From Burhinus oedicnemus (lineage: Eukaryota; Chordata; Aves; Charadriiformes; Burhinidae), in assembly GCA_008921705.1 (NCBI GenBank), contig VFFE01007081.1, forward strand, positions 1,045,011-1,109,010: a stretch of DNA of 64,000 bases. The letters are read 5' to 3'. Of the stretch, positions 1-12,200 are shown one piece after another (the stretch's first letter is position 1; every line of letters starts with the position of its first letter). The notes beneath the pieces are model-generated. The model saw only the letters and a list, made by a program, of their open reading frames with translations. It did no database searches and was not told where the DNA came from. A program made the position numbers and the translations under genes.

Positions 1-610
1 ACTCTGAGCAATTCGCGGCTACAAAAGAGAACTGCTGAATTTCTAGCTGAGCTGGGCTTATTTCTGAGGGACTGCAGGCAAGGATAGCTATCTCTTTAGT
101 CTTTTATTTACCCCACAGCAAAATATGTACTCAGTTTTGAGCAGCGCTATAAATAAACAAAGTAAAAAATTATAACTGAAAGGCACTGGTCTGCAAAATA
201 ACAAAAGCTTAGTGCTTTCAGCTCGGCCCTTCAAAGCTGTGCCCTGTCTGCTTTTGAAGAAGAATGAATCTGCAAACTGGAAGGATTTTGTGTGGCTTTC
301 ACTCCCTCTGTCCATTGCAAGGCCGTACGTGTAACTGTTCAACGACAGACCTCAAACGCAGCTCAGCTGACCAGGGCGTGAATCTCCACTGCTGCAAAGC
401 CCCATGGATGCGGGCGCTGTCTGTGTCTAGCTTTAGTTGCCTCAAGCCTTTGAGTCCTAGAAGACGCTTCTACTTCTTGTTTTCAGTGCTTGTCCTGGGG
501 CCAGATGACTGCTGAGCTGACCTTTCCCCGCCAGCAAGGTTGACACGGGCGCACAGGATTGATCTCACTGCAGTACAAGAGGTGCAGCCGAAATACCGAT
601 AGTCACTTAC

Positions 611-665
611 CTTTCACAGTGTAGTACAGCGAACTTCCGAAAAGTACAAGTGCTTGTTCAGGAGG
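611..665 (-). other. Candidate internal exon, unidentified
   Basis: On the minus strand this 55-nt segment sits between a plausible acceptor (a T-rich tract ending in CTGTCAG) and a strong donor (AAAG|GTAAGT, plus-strand 605-610 reading ACTTAC). One frame is open throughout and begins PPEQALVLFGSSLYYTVK, entering in phase 0 and leaving in phase 1. I do not recognise the peptide. A 55-nt stretch is open in some frame more often than not, so the support is the splice signals only. It could equally be a chance pairing or a non-coding RNA exon. Confidence 0.18.
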
Positions 666-1924
666 CTGACAGAGTAAATCATTAAAAATACCTGCTGTCC
701 ATTGTGCCTCTTAACATTCATTGTGCTGCAGCTGTGACTTGTTTTATTGACTCATTATAAGGATATAATGCACTGGGGAGTCAGTAACTTGCAAGGGGAG
801 GTATCTGCTGTCCCATAAATTGTCCCTCTAATTTTGCAACACATTACACTTTAAAGGCAGGTCATAATGTTCCCAATCAGTTACCAAAAGGTAGGTCTCT
901 AACTAAAAATGACTTTATTTTGTGCAGAGGTGAGGAACTTGCTTCAAATTGGGGCACTGAAAATCAGGGTAGTTTGAACTAACTGCTGGTGGAGTCTAGC
1001 TCTGAAAACACAGGCTGCCATCTCTGACTACAAGGCTTGCCTTTTAAAACGGATCCAGGGAATGAACAAGCATAAAAATATTCCAGAAAACTTCAGGGTA
1101 CTATTGGGTGGCACGGGCCGTGCCTGTGCCAATGAGGAGCATGACCTGCAGACCCTCGCCTTGAATGAAGACACAGCACAAGTGCCATCTCCACTGGATG
1201 TGCATTTGCTTGACCCTGGGACACCAAATCTGCACTCTGCATGTTGTACAAGAGGAAAATGGGGGATTGGGATAAGCGAGGGTCTGTTTTCTCCCCTCCA
1301 AGTACTCTTGCACAGAGTGAGTAGCTAACTGTACAAGTAAATTGAATCATACCAGGGGCTGCTAAGGTTTTTGAACAGTTGGTCGACCTTTTCCTTCCAT
1401 TTATGAATCTGATACATATTAGTATGCTATTTTCTTTCAGCAAATTTTTTGAGTTGCAGCATTGAAAGCTGCAGCAAACCAGCACTTAAATTTGTTTCAA
1501 GTTTTGTTTATTACTTATTTTTCAAATGTTAGCAGGCACCAAAGGTCTGCAGGAGCCCATCACTTCTCAGGGACAAGAAGACTGGAAGAACCTTCTGATG
1601 GGGAACAGTCCGTGCAGCCTTCTGCCTACAATAAACTTTTTTTCCCCAGTATGTGGGCAACAAGACAGAATATCACAGAGATTAAAAAACAGATTGAAGC
1701 TCTCATTGTGTTTAAGCTGCAGTATATATTAGGATATGGCATTTGTCTAATGATGAGTCTTATGGCTGAGGTGTTAAAAAAGAATTAGTCTAGGCAATTT
1801 AGCCACCAGAGCTATTGATATTAACAGAAGCAGCCTGATTGACTTTGAAAGTCTCCAATTATAATCCTTGCTATAATGATGATTATGCTTCTCTGTAGAG
1901 CACTACTGAGCCTCCACTTTTGAC

Positions 1925-1990
1925 TCATACCAGATTCGCACTGAAGTCAGCAGGAGCTGTGCTTGAGACGGGGCTTTCATAGGCAGCACT
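1925..1990. repeat. Possible ancient amniote interspersed repeat fragment
   Basis: The text around CTGAAGTCAGCAGGAGCTGTG resembles the motif 'gacttcagtgggagctgtgcctgag' that recurs in old, widely shared repeats of reptiles, birds and mammals. A similar motif (ATTGACTCCAGTGGAGCAGA) occurs near 21450-21470. Both are short and diverged, so the call is tentative and the family is not named. Confidence 0.22.
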
Positions 1991-4900
1991 GTTTGTCCAA
2001 AAGTAAACAAGCTGTTCCTGTAAATTGGCTCCCTAATACAGACTGGTTTCCCCTTTGTATGGAAATAGCTCTAATCAAACATACAACTTTTGCTTTGTTC
2101 TGCTACAGGAACAAAGTAAGGCCTAAGGTCTGGGGTATTTTCAGACTTGTCCAGCACTGTGAAAGTCTTAACTAGACTTTTCAGGCTGGCAGATTCAGGG
2201 GCTAGCTCGGGTCTCTTGAGTCTCCATCCATTAATTCACTATCAAGAATACTTTGCTTGCCTGTAAATCTTCTCCTCGTTAGTTTTGGACAGACAAGTAA
2301 AATATCTTTAATTGATTTCATCATCACGATTAAAAGGAGTTAAGTAGATTTACTGCAAGAGAAGCAAATACTCAGGTTTATTGTGGAAAGCTTACACGGG
2401 AAAAATCTATCTTCATCTCCTTACCTACGGCATTATATACTCAGGAAAACTCTGCGTATTGATTGTGGGTGAAGTTGTTGATTGCCTGGCCAGCACTGCA
2501 AGTGAGGAAACGTGTTTGGGAAGCAGCTTTCCATTTTTGTAGAAAAAGAGGAAACAAAGACGATAAGCCAGGGAAAACCTGAAATGGCAAAATTCATGAC
2601 GCTGTCGTTATTCATGTTAAGATGCACAATGTGAGAGGAAGATCTTCATATTAGGAAGTTTCTGTAAAGGTTAGCTTGCTGACGAATTGCACCCATTATC
2701 TCTGTAATCACTTGCTAAGCTGTAAAAAACATAAATCTCTCATCTTATGAGCAGATCTGTGGAAGTACAATCCTGTAGGATTCTGCATGGCCCTACCAGC
2801 CTGTTGAAGTCGATCAGAGGACGGGGTTAGGGCTGCCATCTCAGGCTGCGTCTGAATGTTATTGTATTCTCTTATTTCTGGGTGAATTGGGGTCTTCACC
2901 CCTTCAGTATTTGTCTGGGCACCAATGAGCACATATATCCACAATCAGAAGTATGCGGACATTTCTTCATGGAGAGTTTTCAGAAATATAATTACAACTG
3001 CCCTTAAACACCATGTTCTACACTTTCCTGTGTCCTTACAGTTCTCTGCTACATGATCGCTGTGTTAACCTAAAGCCGTTACCAGTGTTTTATTGTCAGG
3101 CTTTTTTTTACTGACTCCTCTTTCCAAAATTTGCAGTATCAAACACTTATAATCAAGCACTGAAACACAACAAAGAGTATCACTCAAAAAGTTTTCCATT
3201 GCAGTGCTGGCTACACCGTGTTACTCTATGCTATTCAAGCACTTGCATACAGGAATGGTTTGTGTCTCCTGAGAGCGCTGGATGGCAAGAGGTTGTCCTA
3301 GTTTTGCAGAGAGTAATTTGAGTATTAGCAGTAATACCACATAAGCATTGTGGCCTTTTGAAAGTGGTGTTAGATGGGAGGCTGAAATAGCCATGGTTTC
3401 GTAGTGAGTCTGGGGTCTGGCAGGACCCGGGCCCTGGGCACACCATAATTTTGACAACCCAATCAACGCCTTCTCTCATTAATCCATAGCCTTGCTGCAC
3501 AACTCTGTACGAGAAACCCTCTTGCTGAGCGCACGTTACCTTCCTTCTGTTGGGAGGGAACCCAAAATTTGAAAAGTCAACTCATCCTTTTTTCTCACCT
3601 TACTTTTGCAAAATAAAAAAATAAGGCTTCTGAATGTGCAACCACTTGCATTAACCAGGCAGTGACTGTGGTTTAGAGGCGCTCAGGGAGCTCCCACCTG
3701 GAGAGGAGATGCCAGCTTAATCTCAGATTTCAACATTTCTGCTACCTGCAGCCAGCGGCGGGGGCGGCAGGATCCTTTTCAAGAGGCACGAGTGTCATCT
3801 AGTGGTGAAACAAACCCACTCGATCACACCCCAAGGGCCACCATCTGCCCACTGGTTTCCAACACAGCATTGGGCAACACATTTTGTTTCTGCTGCACTT
3901 TAACAACCCAATACAGAATACAAGTAGTAGTGCTTATTTTAGCTTTTGTCCTTGTGAGATTTATTTTACGCAGGCTAATGGAAAATAATATAAGCCAACC
4001 ACCGTTAAGCAAGCAGCAGACACTAATGGTGCTCTGCCTTAGGTTTTTCTGTCCCTGCGATGAGCTACAGAAAGGGGGTATGTCTGCCTGGGTACAATTA
4101 CCACCAGCACCAGCCTTGCTCCCCAGGAGTTAGGTGAGAATTAAGATAAAGGTCCGTTTAAAGCTTTATTTATTTGTTATGTTGTGCAATGTGTCCATTG
4201 CAGGAATGGACATTCAAGATCTTTGCATTTTAGAGTACGTTTTCTCTGAAAATCTTGTGCCACTTTTCACACACAAATCCAGATTTATTAGTGAAGCAGA
4301 CCATAAACATAGTAATTCTCTTTTAATCAGTCAAATACAAAAGAAAAAGCACCATCTCACCAGGAGCATCACTAGCAGAGGAACACACAGGGAAAGGTAG
4401 CTGAGCGGGTAACAAAGTAGGGTGGGAAAATACTGGTTATGTATAATTTTCCTGATTTGACTTTCTGGCAGTTCATCACAGTAATTGCAATGCAACAAGC
4501 CCAGCTCAAGGTGTTGTGCTGGTCTTCTGAGGAAAAGCAGAGTTTGAATTTCCACAAGTCACCCAGAAATCATCATGTTGTAAAATTGCTCCCACAGTTG
4601 AGATCCACTTGAGTGTACTCAGTGCACATTTCCAAGTGGAAACCCACCTTTTTTAGGACAAAGGTGAACTTCCGATATTTTCAGCTGATGGACTGAGGCT
4701 TAAGGAAAATCCCAAGTGGTAAAATCAGGAGAGTTGAGTTGGGGCTGGTGGATGGAGGGAGGAGAGCTACACGGCCTTGTAGCTCTGCTCCCACCATGGG
4801 CAGTGTGAACAGAGGGACCACAGCATCTTATCACCCTTCCCTCCTGCTGGAACAAGGTCATTGGGCCATGCCAATGGAGAAAAGACTCAGGCCTCTGCTC

Positions 4901-5940
4901 CCCCTTTTAAATCAACTGTTTCTCTGAAGAGGAATCACACCACAAAATGACAAGTGCCCGATGGCCCTTTGGAACTGGCAAGGGGAGAGGTGTGGCTGGT
5001 CCTGCCAATCCCTGGGACCGTGTTGTTCCACCTGTGTCTTGCCACCAGTGCCAAAGAAGAACTCCTGTGTTTAAGAAAAAAGCACATTACTAGTTCTGCC
5101 CTTGAAGCTGTGAGCAACAGATGCTCTGTTGGCAAATGATGCTCCAGCAGCACAAAGCAAAGGATGCTGTAATTCCTTTCCCACAGCAGAAGTCCTCCTT
5201 TCCCACCCTTGCACCCCTTCTTACAATTGTCCCTGGCCTGTCTCCTGGCTCTGTGCCGTTTCACTTCTTTGATGCTGGATCTTTTCCTATTAACTAGACA
5301 CCCCTGCATGGCTCTGCATCTCTCAGGGGCTGACCTGACGCCTCCTCCCTGGTTGCTCACCCTGTGAGCTACGGTAGTGCTAATGCTGGTGCCAGCAGCT
5401 GGAACAGCACCGAAAAAGGTGCATGAACATGAGAGCCTGCGCTCCCCGATCGCCACCCTCCTCCTCCTGAACTGTGCCACTCTCTGTGTGCCGTGCAAAG
5501 ATGAACACCGCTGATCCTAGATTTACTCTGTTCACCAGTGCATTCTATATTGTATCAGCAATACAGGGCACGCTAGTTTGCAGTGAGGCTTTTGAACCAG
5601 CCGAATCAAACCGTGCCCCTGGCTGCTCGCTGATTTGCTCCTGACCCCAAAGGTCCTGTGGTCACAGGGACCACATCGCAAAGATTTGAGAATCCAGTCC
5701 TGCTTCTAGGAAGAGAAACTAAGGGCATGCTTCATCGTCCTTCAAATGGCGCTTTACCTCCCACTGCTTCACAGCGTTTTCTGCTAGAGCAGGCCTTGGG
5801 CAGTCACGACACGCGCGTTTCTTTATCCTAGGGGTGCGTGCAAAGGAAAAAAAAACGAACAAACAACCTAATAAAAAGCACTGAATCCCTTTGCAAAGCT
5901 GCCAGCTGGCTGCCGAACAGTGCACGGGGCAGGGCTCAGA

Positions 5941-6180
5941 TCAGCCAGGTAGTCAGGGGCTCTTGGCAAGCCGAGGGCGGTGAAGCATACGGGTCTTTCC
6001 CCTGCGTTGCTCTGTGCTCGGAGCCACAAAGGGAAGGGTGATCCAGAGCCGCCAGCTCTTGCTGTTTGCCAGCCCCTCAGCCTCCCTCTCCCGTTCCCCA
6101 TAAAAGCTGACCCGGCGGGGCTCGCGCTCGCTCTTTCATTTGTCAGCCCGCCTGCGTCAGCAGTAATACGGGGAGCTCAG
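5941..6180 (+). promoter_or_regulatory. CpG-rich, TATA-containing promoter candidate
   Basis: By hand count this 240-bp block has 15 CpG dinucleotides and about 62% G+C, giving an observed/expected CpG ratio near 0.6; the surrounding DNA is CpG-poor. It contains a TATA-like CATAAAAG at 6099-6106. A CpG-dense run (around CTCGCGCTCGCTC) follows about 20-30 bp downstream, where a start site would be expected near 6130. A splice donor follows at 6235. The orientation is inferred from the TATA-like box and the donor. It may instead be an enhancer or simply a local GC-rich patch. Confidence 0.33.
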
Positions 6181-6234
6181 CTGCTCATCATCCCAGCTGA
6201 TAATGTCTCCGGAGGAATTAGGCAAGGCATGCTG
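6130..6234 (+). other. Candidate first exon with splice donor
   Basis: If transcription starts about 30 bp past the TATA-like element, an exon of roughly 105 nt would end at the donor CATGCTG|GTAAGAG (GT at 6235-6236). An ATG at 6203-6205 with A at -3 opens MSPEELGKAC and reaches the donor with two bases of a codon left over. I do not know a protein starting this way. The exon could equally be non-coding leader of a lncRNA. The start is inferred and has no direct support. Confidence 0.2.
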
Positions 6235-6259
6235 GTAAGAGGGAGCGAGAGGGTTTGAG

Positions 6260-9200
6260 GGAGAGTAATCACAGGCACAGTGATGGGAAATAAATGAGAT
6301 CAGGAAAAAAAAAAACAACAAACCGTCAAACAGGGTATTCTCAGGCTAGAAGGGAGCGTATTTTTAGGAGGATGGGGCTGTTTCAATCCCAGCCATGGGG
6401 AGCCATGGGATAAGCAGCAGGTCTCCCCAGGATTTCAGCAGGGTTTGGCTCAAGGCTGCAGTGAGCAAGTTGTCACAAGGCAATTGGCATTCAACTGTGC
6501 TGCAGGAAAGCTACATGGGTGGGCTGAGAGGCTGGATTGTCCCCTCGTCCACAGATGAGACGTGGCAAGAGGCAGGGGAGGGCTTGCAGATGCTGTGGGG
6601 TCTGCATGGGCACTGTGCAGGCTTTCCCTCTTGTGAGCGAAAGCACGAAGCTTTGCTTGTCACAGGTGCTCAGTCACACACCTTTCGGCTGAGATTTGAA
6701 GCACTCCTTCCCCATGAGGACAGTGCTAATGAGGAGAGACCGTGCCACACGTGGTCTGAGTGAAGCCCAGGGAGGTCCTGCCGATGCGAGCAGCATTATT
6801 CGCCGTGCAGCAGCCGACTGGAGCCCAGTCCCTGGTACCTCCCTTGCCAGCAGAGTGAGCAAACAGAGTACTGTATCAAAAGAAGGCATACATTTAATCA
6901 GTTCTTGTGGTGCTGTGAAACTCAAATTTAAATTGAATTTTTAAAATCTGCTTCGGTGTTTTATCCACTGCTAGCACCAGGATGACATTTTCTCCTCCTC
7001 CCACTAATTCCCCAGCAGAATGTGTCTCTTTTCACTTAGATTCAGTAAACATTGGGAAAACACTGTGGCAAGGTCAAGGATGTTTTGCAAAATCTTTAGC
7101 TGTGTAGCCTAAACTGACGTGGCGACAGAACAGATTGTGCTCTGAACTTGGGGAAAAAGGTGAAATAACTCATCCCCATCAATTTTGCTCTTTGTCCGTG
7201 GGAGAAAAAATCAGGCTGATTGTCCATCTGCGTATCCTGCACTGACCTCCAGCTACATGGCATCCGGAGTTGCAGTGCCTGGATTGTCCAGTGCTGTGCA
7301 CCACGGAGCAGCTGGGCTCTCCCAAATGCCACAAAGTCACCCTTGGAAGGAAGTCATGTGTCCAGAGTGCCAGCGCTGGGCTAACCACAGAGCTACAGAC
7401 CAGCAGTGTCAGCATAGAAAGCTGCCTTTCATGGAAGCCAGGGAAGGAACAAGTATGACAGTGCAGAATGAGCTTTTTTTGTTTTTAAGACTGTTGTGTC
7501 ATGTCTCCACATCTAGAACCAAACACTGTAATAATTGATGAATGTTTTGCTTTTTTGGATGTACATTTCATTTTGGATATACATTTGCCATAACTTCAAA
7601 TTTTCTGCAAAATTCAGCAGTAAATGATTATTTAACAATCCAAAAAAAATTGCTCCCCCCCCATTTTTTTTTTCTTTTTCTTGTTAGCTGGCCACTAACA
7701 GAAGAAGCCTCATTAGGGTGATGCTGAAAACGAAAGCTTTAGCTAAGATTTTCAGAGTGACTGAGTGAGAATTGTCAAGGGAAAGGTGTCTGTCCTCTGC
7801 ATATCAGGCCCTGAAAAGTAAGACTCAAAAGGGGACGTCTCGGTGATTGAATTCTTGGCCGATGGCTACATTTGAATATTCAACTGCTGTGATGGCAAAG
7901 CCTCCCTTGAAATGAATTATTTTGCCTGACATCATGCCACCAAGTTAAATTGCATTTCATATTCTTGCATAGAAATTATCCCATACTGTGTTTTTCCTTT
8001 TGGAAAGTGCCTGGAGTAGGCAGGCATCCTTTGCTAACAAGCCCGAGAGGAAACGCCTAGCTTACACAAGTTAAAAAATGTCTGAAGGACTGATAATTTT
8101 GTCAGAAAGCACTTCATGCCCTCTAAGGGAAGATCATAAGCTATCACTTGTTGGATAGTTCATAAATTATCAGGCCAGAGCAAGGCTGATTATTCTTCCA
8201 TGTAGAAGAATGTTTAAAATAAAAATCATCTCTACGGTTTGCACATTGTTGTTTGGTTCTCTATAAATGATTATGGACTGCAAAGCCTTTCACCAGGCAG
8301 CGTAGCTCTTTGGGTCTCAAGCAGTGTTTGGGGAACAAAAACATTGGTGACAGAAATGGAAAGAAAGTTGTATTCATCAGAAACGTCTCTTGCACTAGCG
8401 CCAGTGTCAGTGCCCACTTTTGGTCTCTGGCCGTTCGGTGTTTCTGCTGCCTCTGGGGCCTGGGAGCGGGGGACTGTCACCCAGCCACCAGGATAACCAT
8501 CTTCCCTGAAAAACAGAAGTCTCTCATATTATACAGTGAGGTCTACAAATAATCATGTCAGTTTAGCATTACGAAAAACTCTGGCTTGTTTGTCCTTATT
8601 TAACTTTGATTTTTTGGGGGAAATTCAAAAGCCAGTCCTGCGCCTCTGAGGTCTTTCAGCCAAGCTTCACTTCAATACCACCTTTGGGAAGTCTTCTGAA
8701 ACACATCTCGTCACCACCTGGATTTAGCTTGTTGCCTCATTCTGCCCAACTGAAGAGCTTTTTGTTGCACAGTGCTTACACATCCAGCACTGCTTTTGAT
8801 GCAATTGGAAATCAGCTTCCATCTCTGCAAGCGTTCCCTGCAAGAGCTACAAACACTTTTCTTCTTCTTTCATTTCAGCTGATTTTTTCCCCATAGGGCT
8901 TTGCTAGCTGCAGTTGCAATGACTGGATGCAAATCCAGAGACTGGGGAGTAAGGCCCTTTGTTTCCAGTGAGACCCCACAGGGTTATCCAGGCACCTAAT
9001 TCCCCATATAACAACCTAATTCCCTTCAGTGAATTCAGCAATGCGCGGGTGCTCCTACAGAAGCTGTAACCAGCAGCTCACAGGTGGAGCAGGCTTCAGT
9101 CCTGCAGGAGTGGATTTCATGGCAGCCTGGTCCCAAGCCTCAGTGAGTCAGGCAAGCCTTAACGGTGACCTTACTCCTCTTCCATACAAACCTGGGGTCC

Positions 9201-12200
9201 ATTTGGCTCAGAAGGAACGCTTGTCTAAACGCTTCCTTAATTCCCTGCTCTGTCCCAGCTCTGCTTCCCAAGTGCTGCATCCCTGCTCTGCTCCACGCAG
9301 CGATGTGCCAGCCAGGAGGAGGAAGCCTCTCTGGGACCTCTGTCCTGACATTAGCTCAGAAAAAGCTCAATCCTTGGACAGGTTAGAGCCTTCCATAAAA
9401 CCTGGGCCTTAGCAGAAGGAAGCTGAATGGAGAAAGGGAGCAATGCCTGGTAAGGGGACCACACGAAAAGAAGTCTTGCCTCAGGCCAGCAGCAAATACA
9501 AAGTGGACCTCAAGGGCTTCAGCCCCCTGTCAAGGTGTATTTTGGGCCAAAGAAAAGACAGCTCTAGGTTAGCTGCTGTGAATAAAGGAATTCAGAGAAG
9601 AGTTACATGATGAGAGGCTATTGATGAAGGGAGAAAATGGCTGGGTACAGGCTGAAAGTCTGAAAAACAGGCTTTTTCAGGATGGGTGTGAGAAGACAAG
9701 CAGCAGCTGGTACAGCATCTACAAGGACTGAAGCAATGCTTGCTATAAGCAATGCAGTGAGGATGGGACCAGCTGCCAGTGTCCTTCTGTGTCACAGGGC
9801 CAACATGTCTGACAGCATCTCAGTAACCAGTGCCGTAGCTTCTGCACGCAGGGAGAGGTTTAGGCAGGGATGCATTTGGGCTTTTTACCCCAGCAGTTAG
9901 GGATGGCTAACACTGCTGTCACTCTCTAATGAAACAAGTCCTTTATAAAAATCCCGAGGTGCAAATCTTCTTGAAACCTGTCCATTGCATCCCTGTTTGC
10001 TACCTGCAGGACATCATGGGAACCAGTGCTTACAGGTCTAATTGGTGTCCCTTTGTAGACCAGTGAGTGAGTTAACGAATTGTCCACCATACTTGCTCCT
10101 TACTAAAAGCCATTTATTCTCACTTTATAAATCGGACCCTGAGATGACTGGGACCAGTCTGTATATTTCTGTCTATATGTCAGTATATATTTACACACAC
10201 ACGCACACACATACATAGAATAAACTGCACTCGAAACATGCAAGGTTCAAGACTAAGGTGGGAGAAGCGTTATCTACATTTTATCGATGTGATGCTGAAG
10301 GAACAGATGGCATGATCATATTCAACATCTGTGATTGATCTGGAAACTCATCCTAAACCTCCAGGGTTAACAGGAAAACAATCCTTCCTTCCTGGAATGG
10401 AAAGAAGGAAGTTAATACACACAGGAATAAATAGGATTGTACCTTCTGTAGAATACTTGTAGTATTAAAATAGCCTTAATTCCCTGCCTGAGACAGTCTC
10501 CCTGCTTTTCCTTCATTTTGCATTCAGTAGTCTAAAGCAGGAGCTGTAACACTTATTTTTGATTTTTTTTTTAAATTTCTTCATTTTTGCAGCAAAACCT
10601 ACAATAAATTAGACTTAGGAGCTGTGTGAAGTTTGCAAAACCCAAGCCCTACTCAGCTCCAGGCATTTATACATGACGCATACACTCATCAGTGCTCGCT
10701 GCTGTTGTTTCTCTGCCAATCACCTTACCCAATGTGAAGATGTGTCACAACACTGAGCAAACATGGAAACAGCCACTTTAATCAACCATATTTTCCCCAT
10801 CTGGTAACTTTCCTTTAACATGATAGTCCAGCTTTCACACAGATTTTATAGAGAGAAAGTTTACAAGCAATAAAAATTAACAGCCAGTATATATGCAACA
10901 AACAAATCAACAAACCCCCCCTATAGTGTGTGCCTGAGCGGATTTCATTCAAACTGTGACTAAACTGTGGTTGCATTTCCATGAGATATTTTGCCTGGGG
11001 ATGTGCAGTATGCAAAAACCGTGTGATTCATCTCAGCAAGAACCAGACCAGGGGTGACAGGAAGACGTTCGGAGGACAAGCACAGAAAACCAGCCGTAAC
11101 AGGAGAGGAAAGCCGCACAGAACTGCTTTGCACGTGCCATGGTGCCCGTTGTTCTCCAAGCAATAACTGGGCAGGGCAATGAGGGCCTTCCCTTCTCATC
11201 TGCCTGCGAAGAACTTAGCTGGCTCCCTTCGTCTTTACCTATCCCTCCCCGTAATGAAAAAAACCCAGAGCAATGTGGTTAAATGCTGGGATAGTTCATG
11301 TTGCCAAGCCCTCTCTCTACTCTGCCTCAGATCGCACCACAGTCAGAGCTCCTCCGTGCGCACTTGAAGGACATTTCTGGGACCACTTCTTTCCCAGAAG
11401 AACAGGCAGTCTCGGGGGGAGGAGAGAGTGAGTGCCTTGCTAGAAGTAATCCTCTCAATTGTCTGGTTCATGTGTTGTTAATGCAAGGACATAATTTCCA
11501 CTGGCATGGATTAGGAGTATTAATGGCAACAGAACAATGAATATCTGTGCAACCAGAATCTGACGTCTTGTATTTGTCATGCCACCAAAGAGCTTGTTTT
11601 CAAATTATAAAACACTTGTGTGGCGAATGGAAACAGGCTGTGATAATCTGGACGTATGAACGATATTTTAAGGTCCAGTCATTGTTGCATCTCATTGAAA
11701 TACTGCGAGGATGGATGTTGGGTGAATGGAGGAGCTTACGTACATTCTGCTTCAGAGAGGCTTCCCTTCCCATCCTTCGGTGTGGCTGATTAAACTGCCT
11801 CTCCTCTGGTTATTCACTTTCAGTAAGACTTGGGAAGGAGAAGACAAGCCGAACATAGCCCAGCATCTGAGGATACAGTGTTTTCAGGACACAGTGTTGG
11901 CTGGGAGTGGTAGTCTGTTTTCCTAGCAAAGCAAAGATGATATGACAGCTCTGCCTGTCTCTTTCTCTCCAATCTTCTCCTTCCTTTCCCTTGCCCTCCC
12001 TCTTCTTTTCCGTCAGCTGCATCACCTCAGTCAAATTTGTCAAAGGAATTGAGGGATAATACCTCAGAGATACTGAGTTCCTACAGTTTTTGCCCAAATC
12101 AGACGCAGAGAGGGGCCTGCATTGAGGGAGAGGCAGGCTTTAGCCATTGCCTTGCAGCCTTGAGGCAGCCACTCGCTGGCCAGGCGCTACATACACTGCT

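Larger units (their letters stand above)
1..5740. other. Non-coding stretch, no gene recognised
   Basis: I see no gene I recognise here. The longest frame is about 187 codons on the minus strand (4935-5498). It is rich in Arg, Ser and Cys, has no domain I know, and lies in locally GC-richer DNA where stop codons are rarer. Small structures include an 8-bp inverted repeat (AGAGCTAC / GTAGCTCT) near 4765-4790 and a 7-bp one (CATTATA / TATAATG) near 755-772. One weak minus-strand exon candidate, 611-665, is listed separately. Confidence 0.6.

Noticed and set aside
2431..2503. Minus-strand interval with good acceptor (TTTCCTCACTTGCAG) and GTAAGG donor
   Set aside because: All three frames contain a stop codon, so it is not a coding exon; a non-coding exon cannot be supported without transcripts.
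4935..5498. 187-codon minus-strand open frame, the longest in the window
   Set aside because: No recognisable domain, odd Arg/Ser/Cys-rich composition, and it sits in GC-richer DNA where long frames arise by chance.
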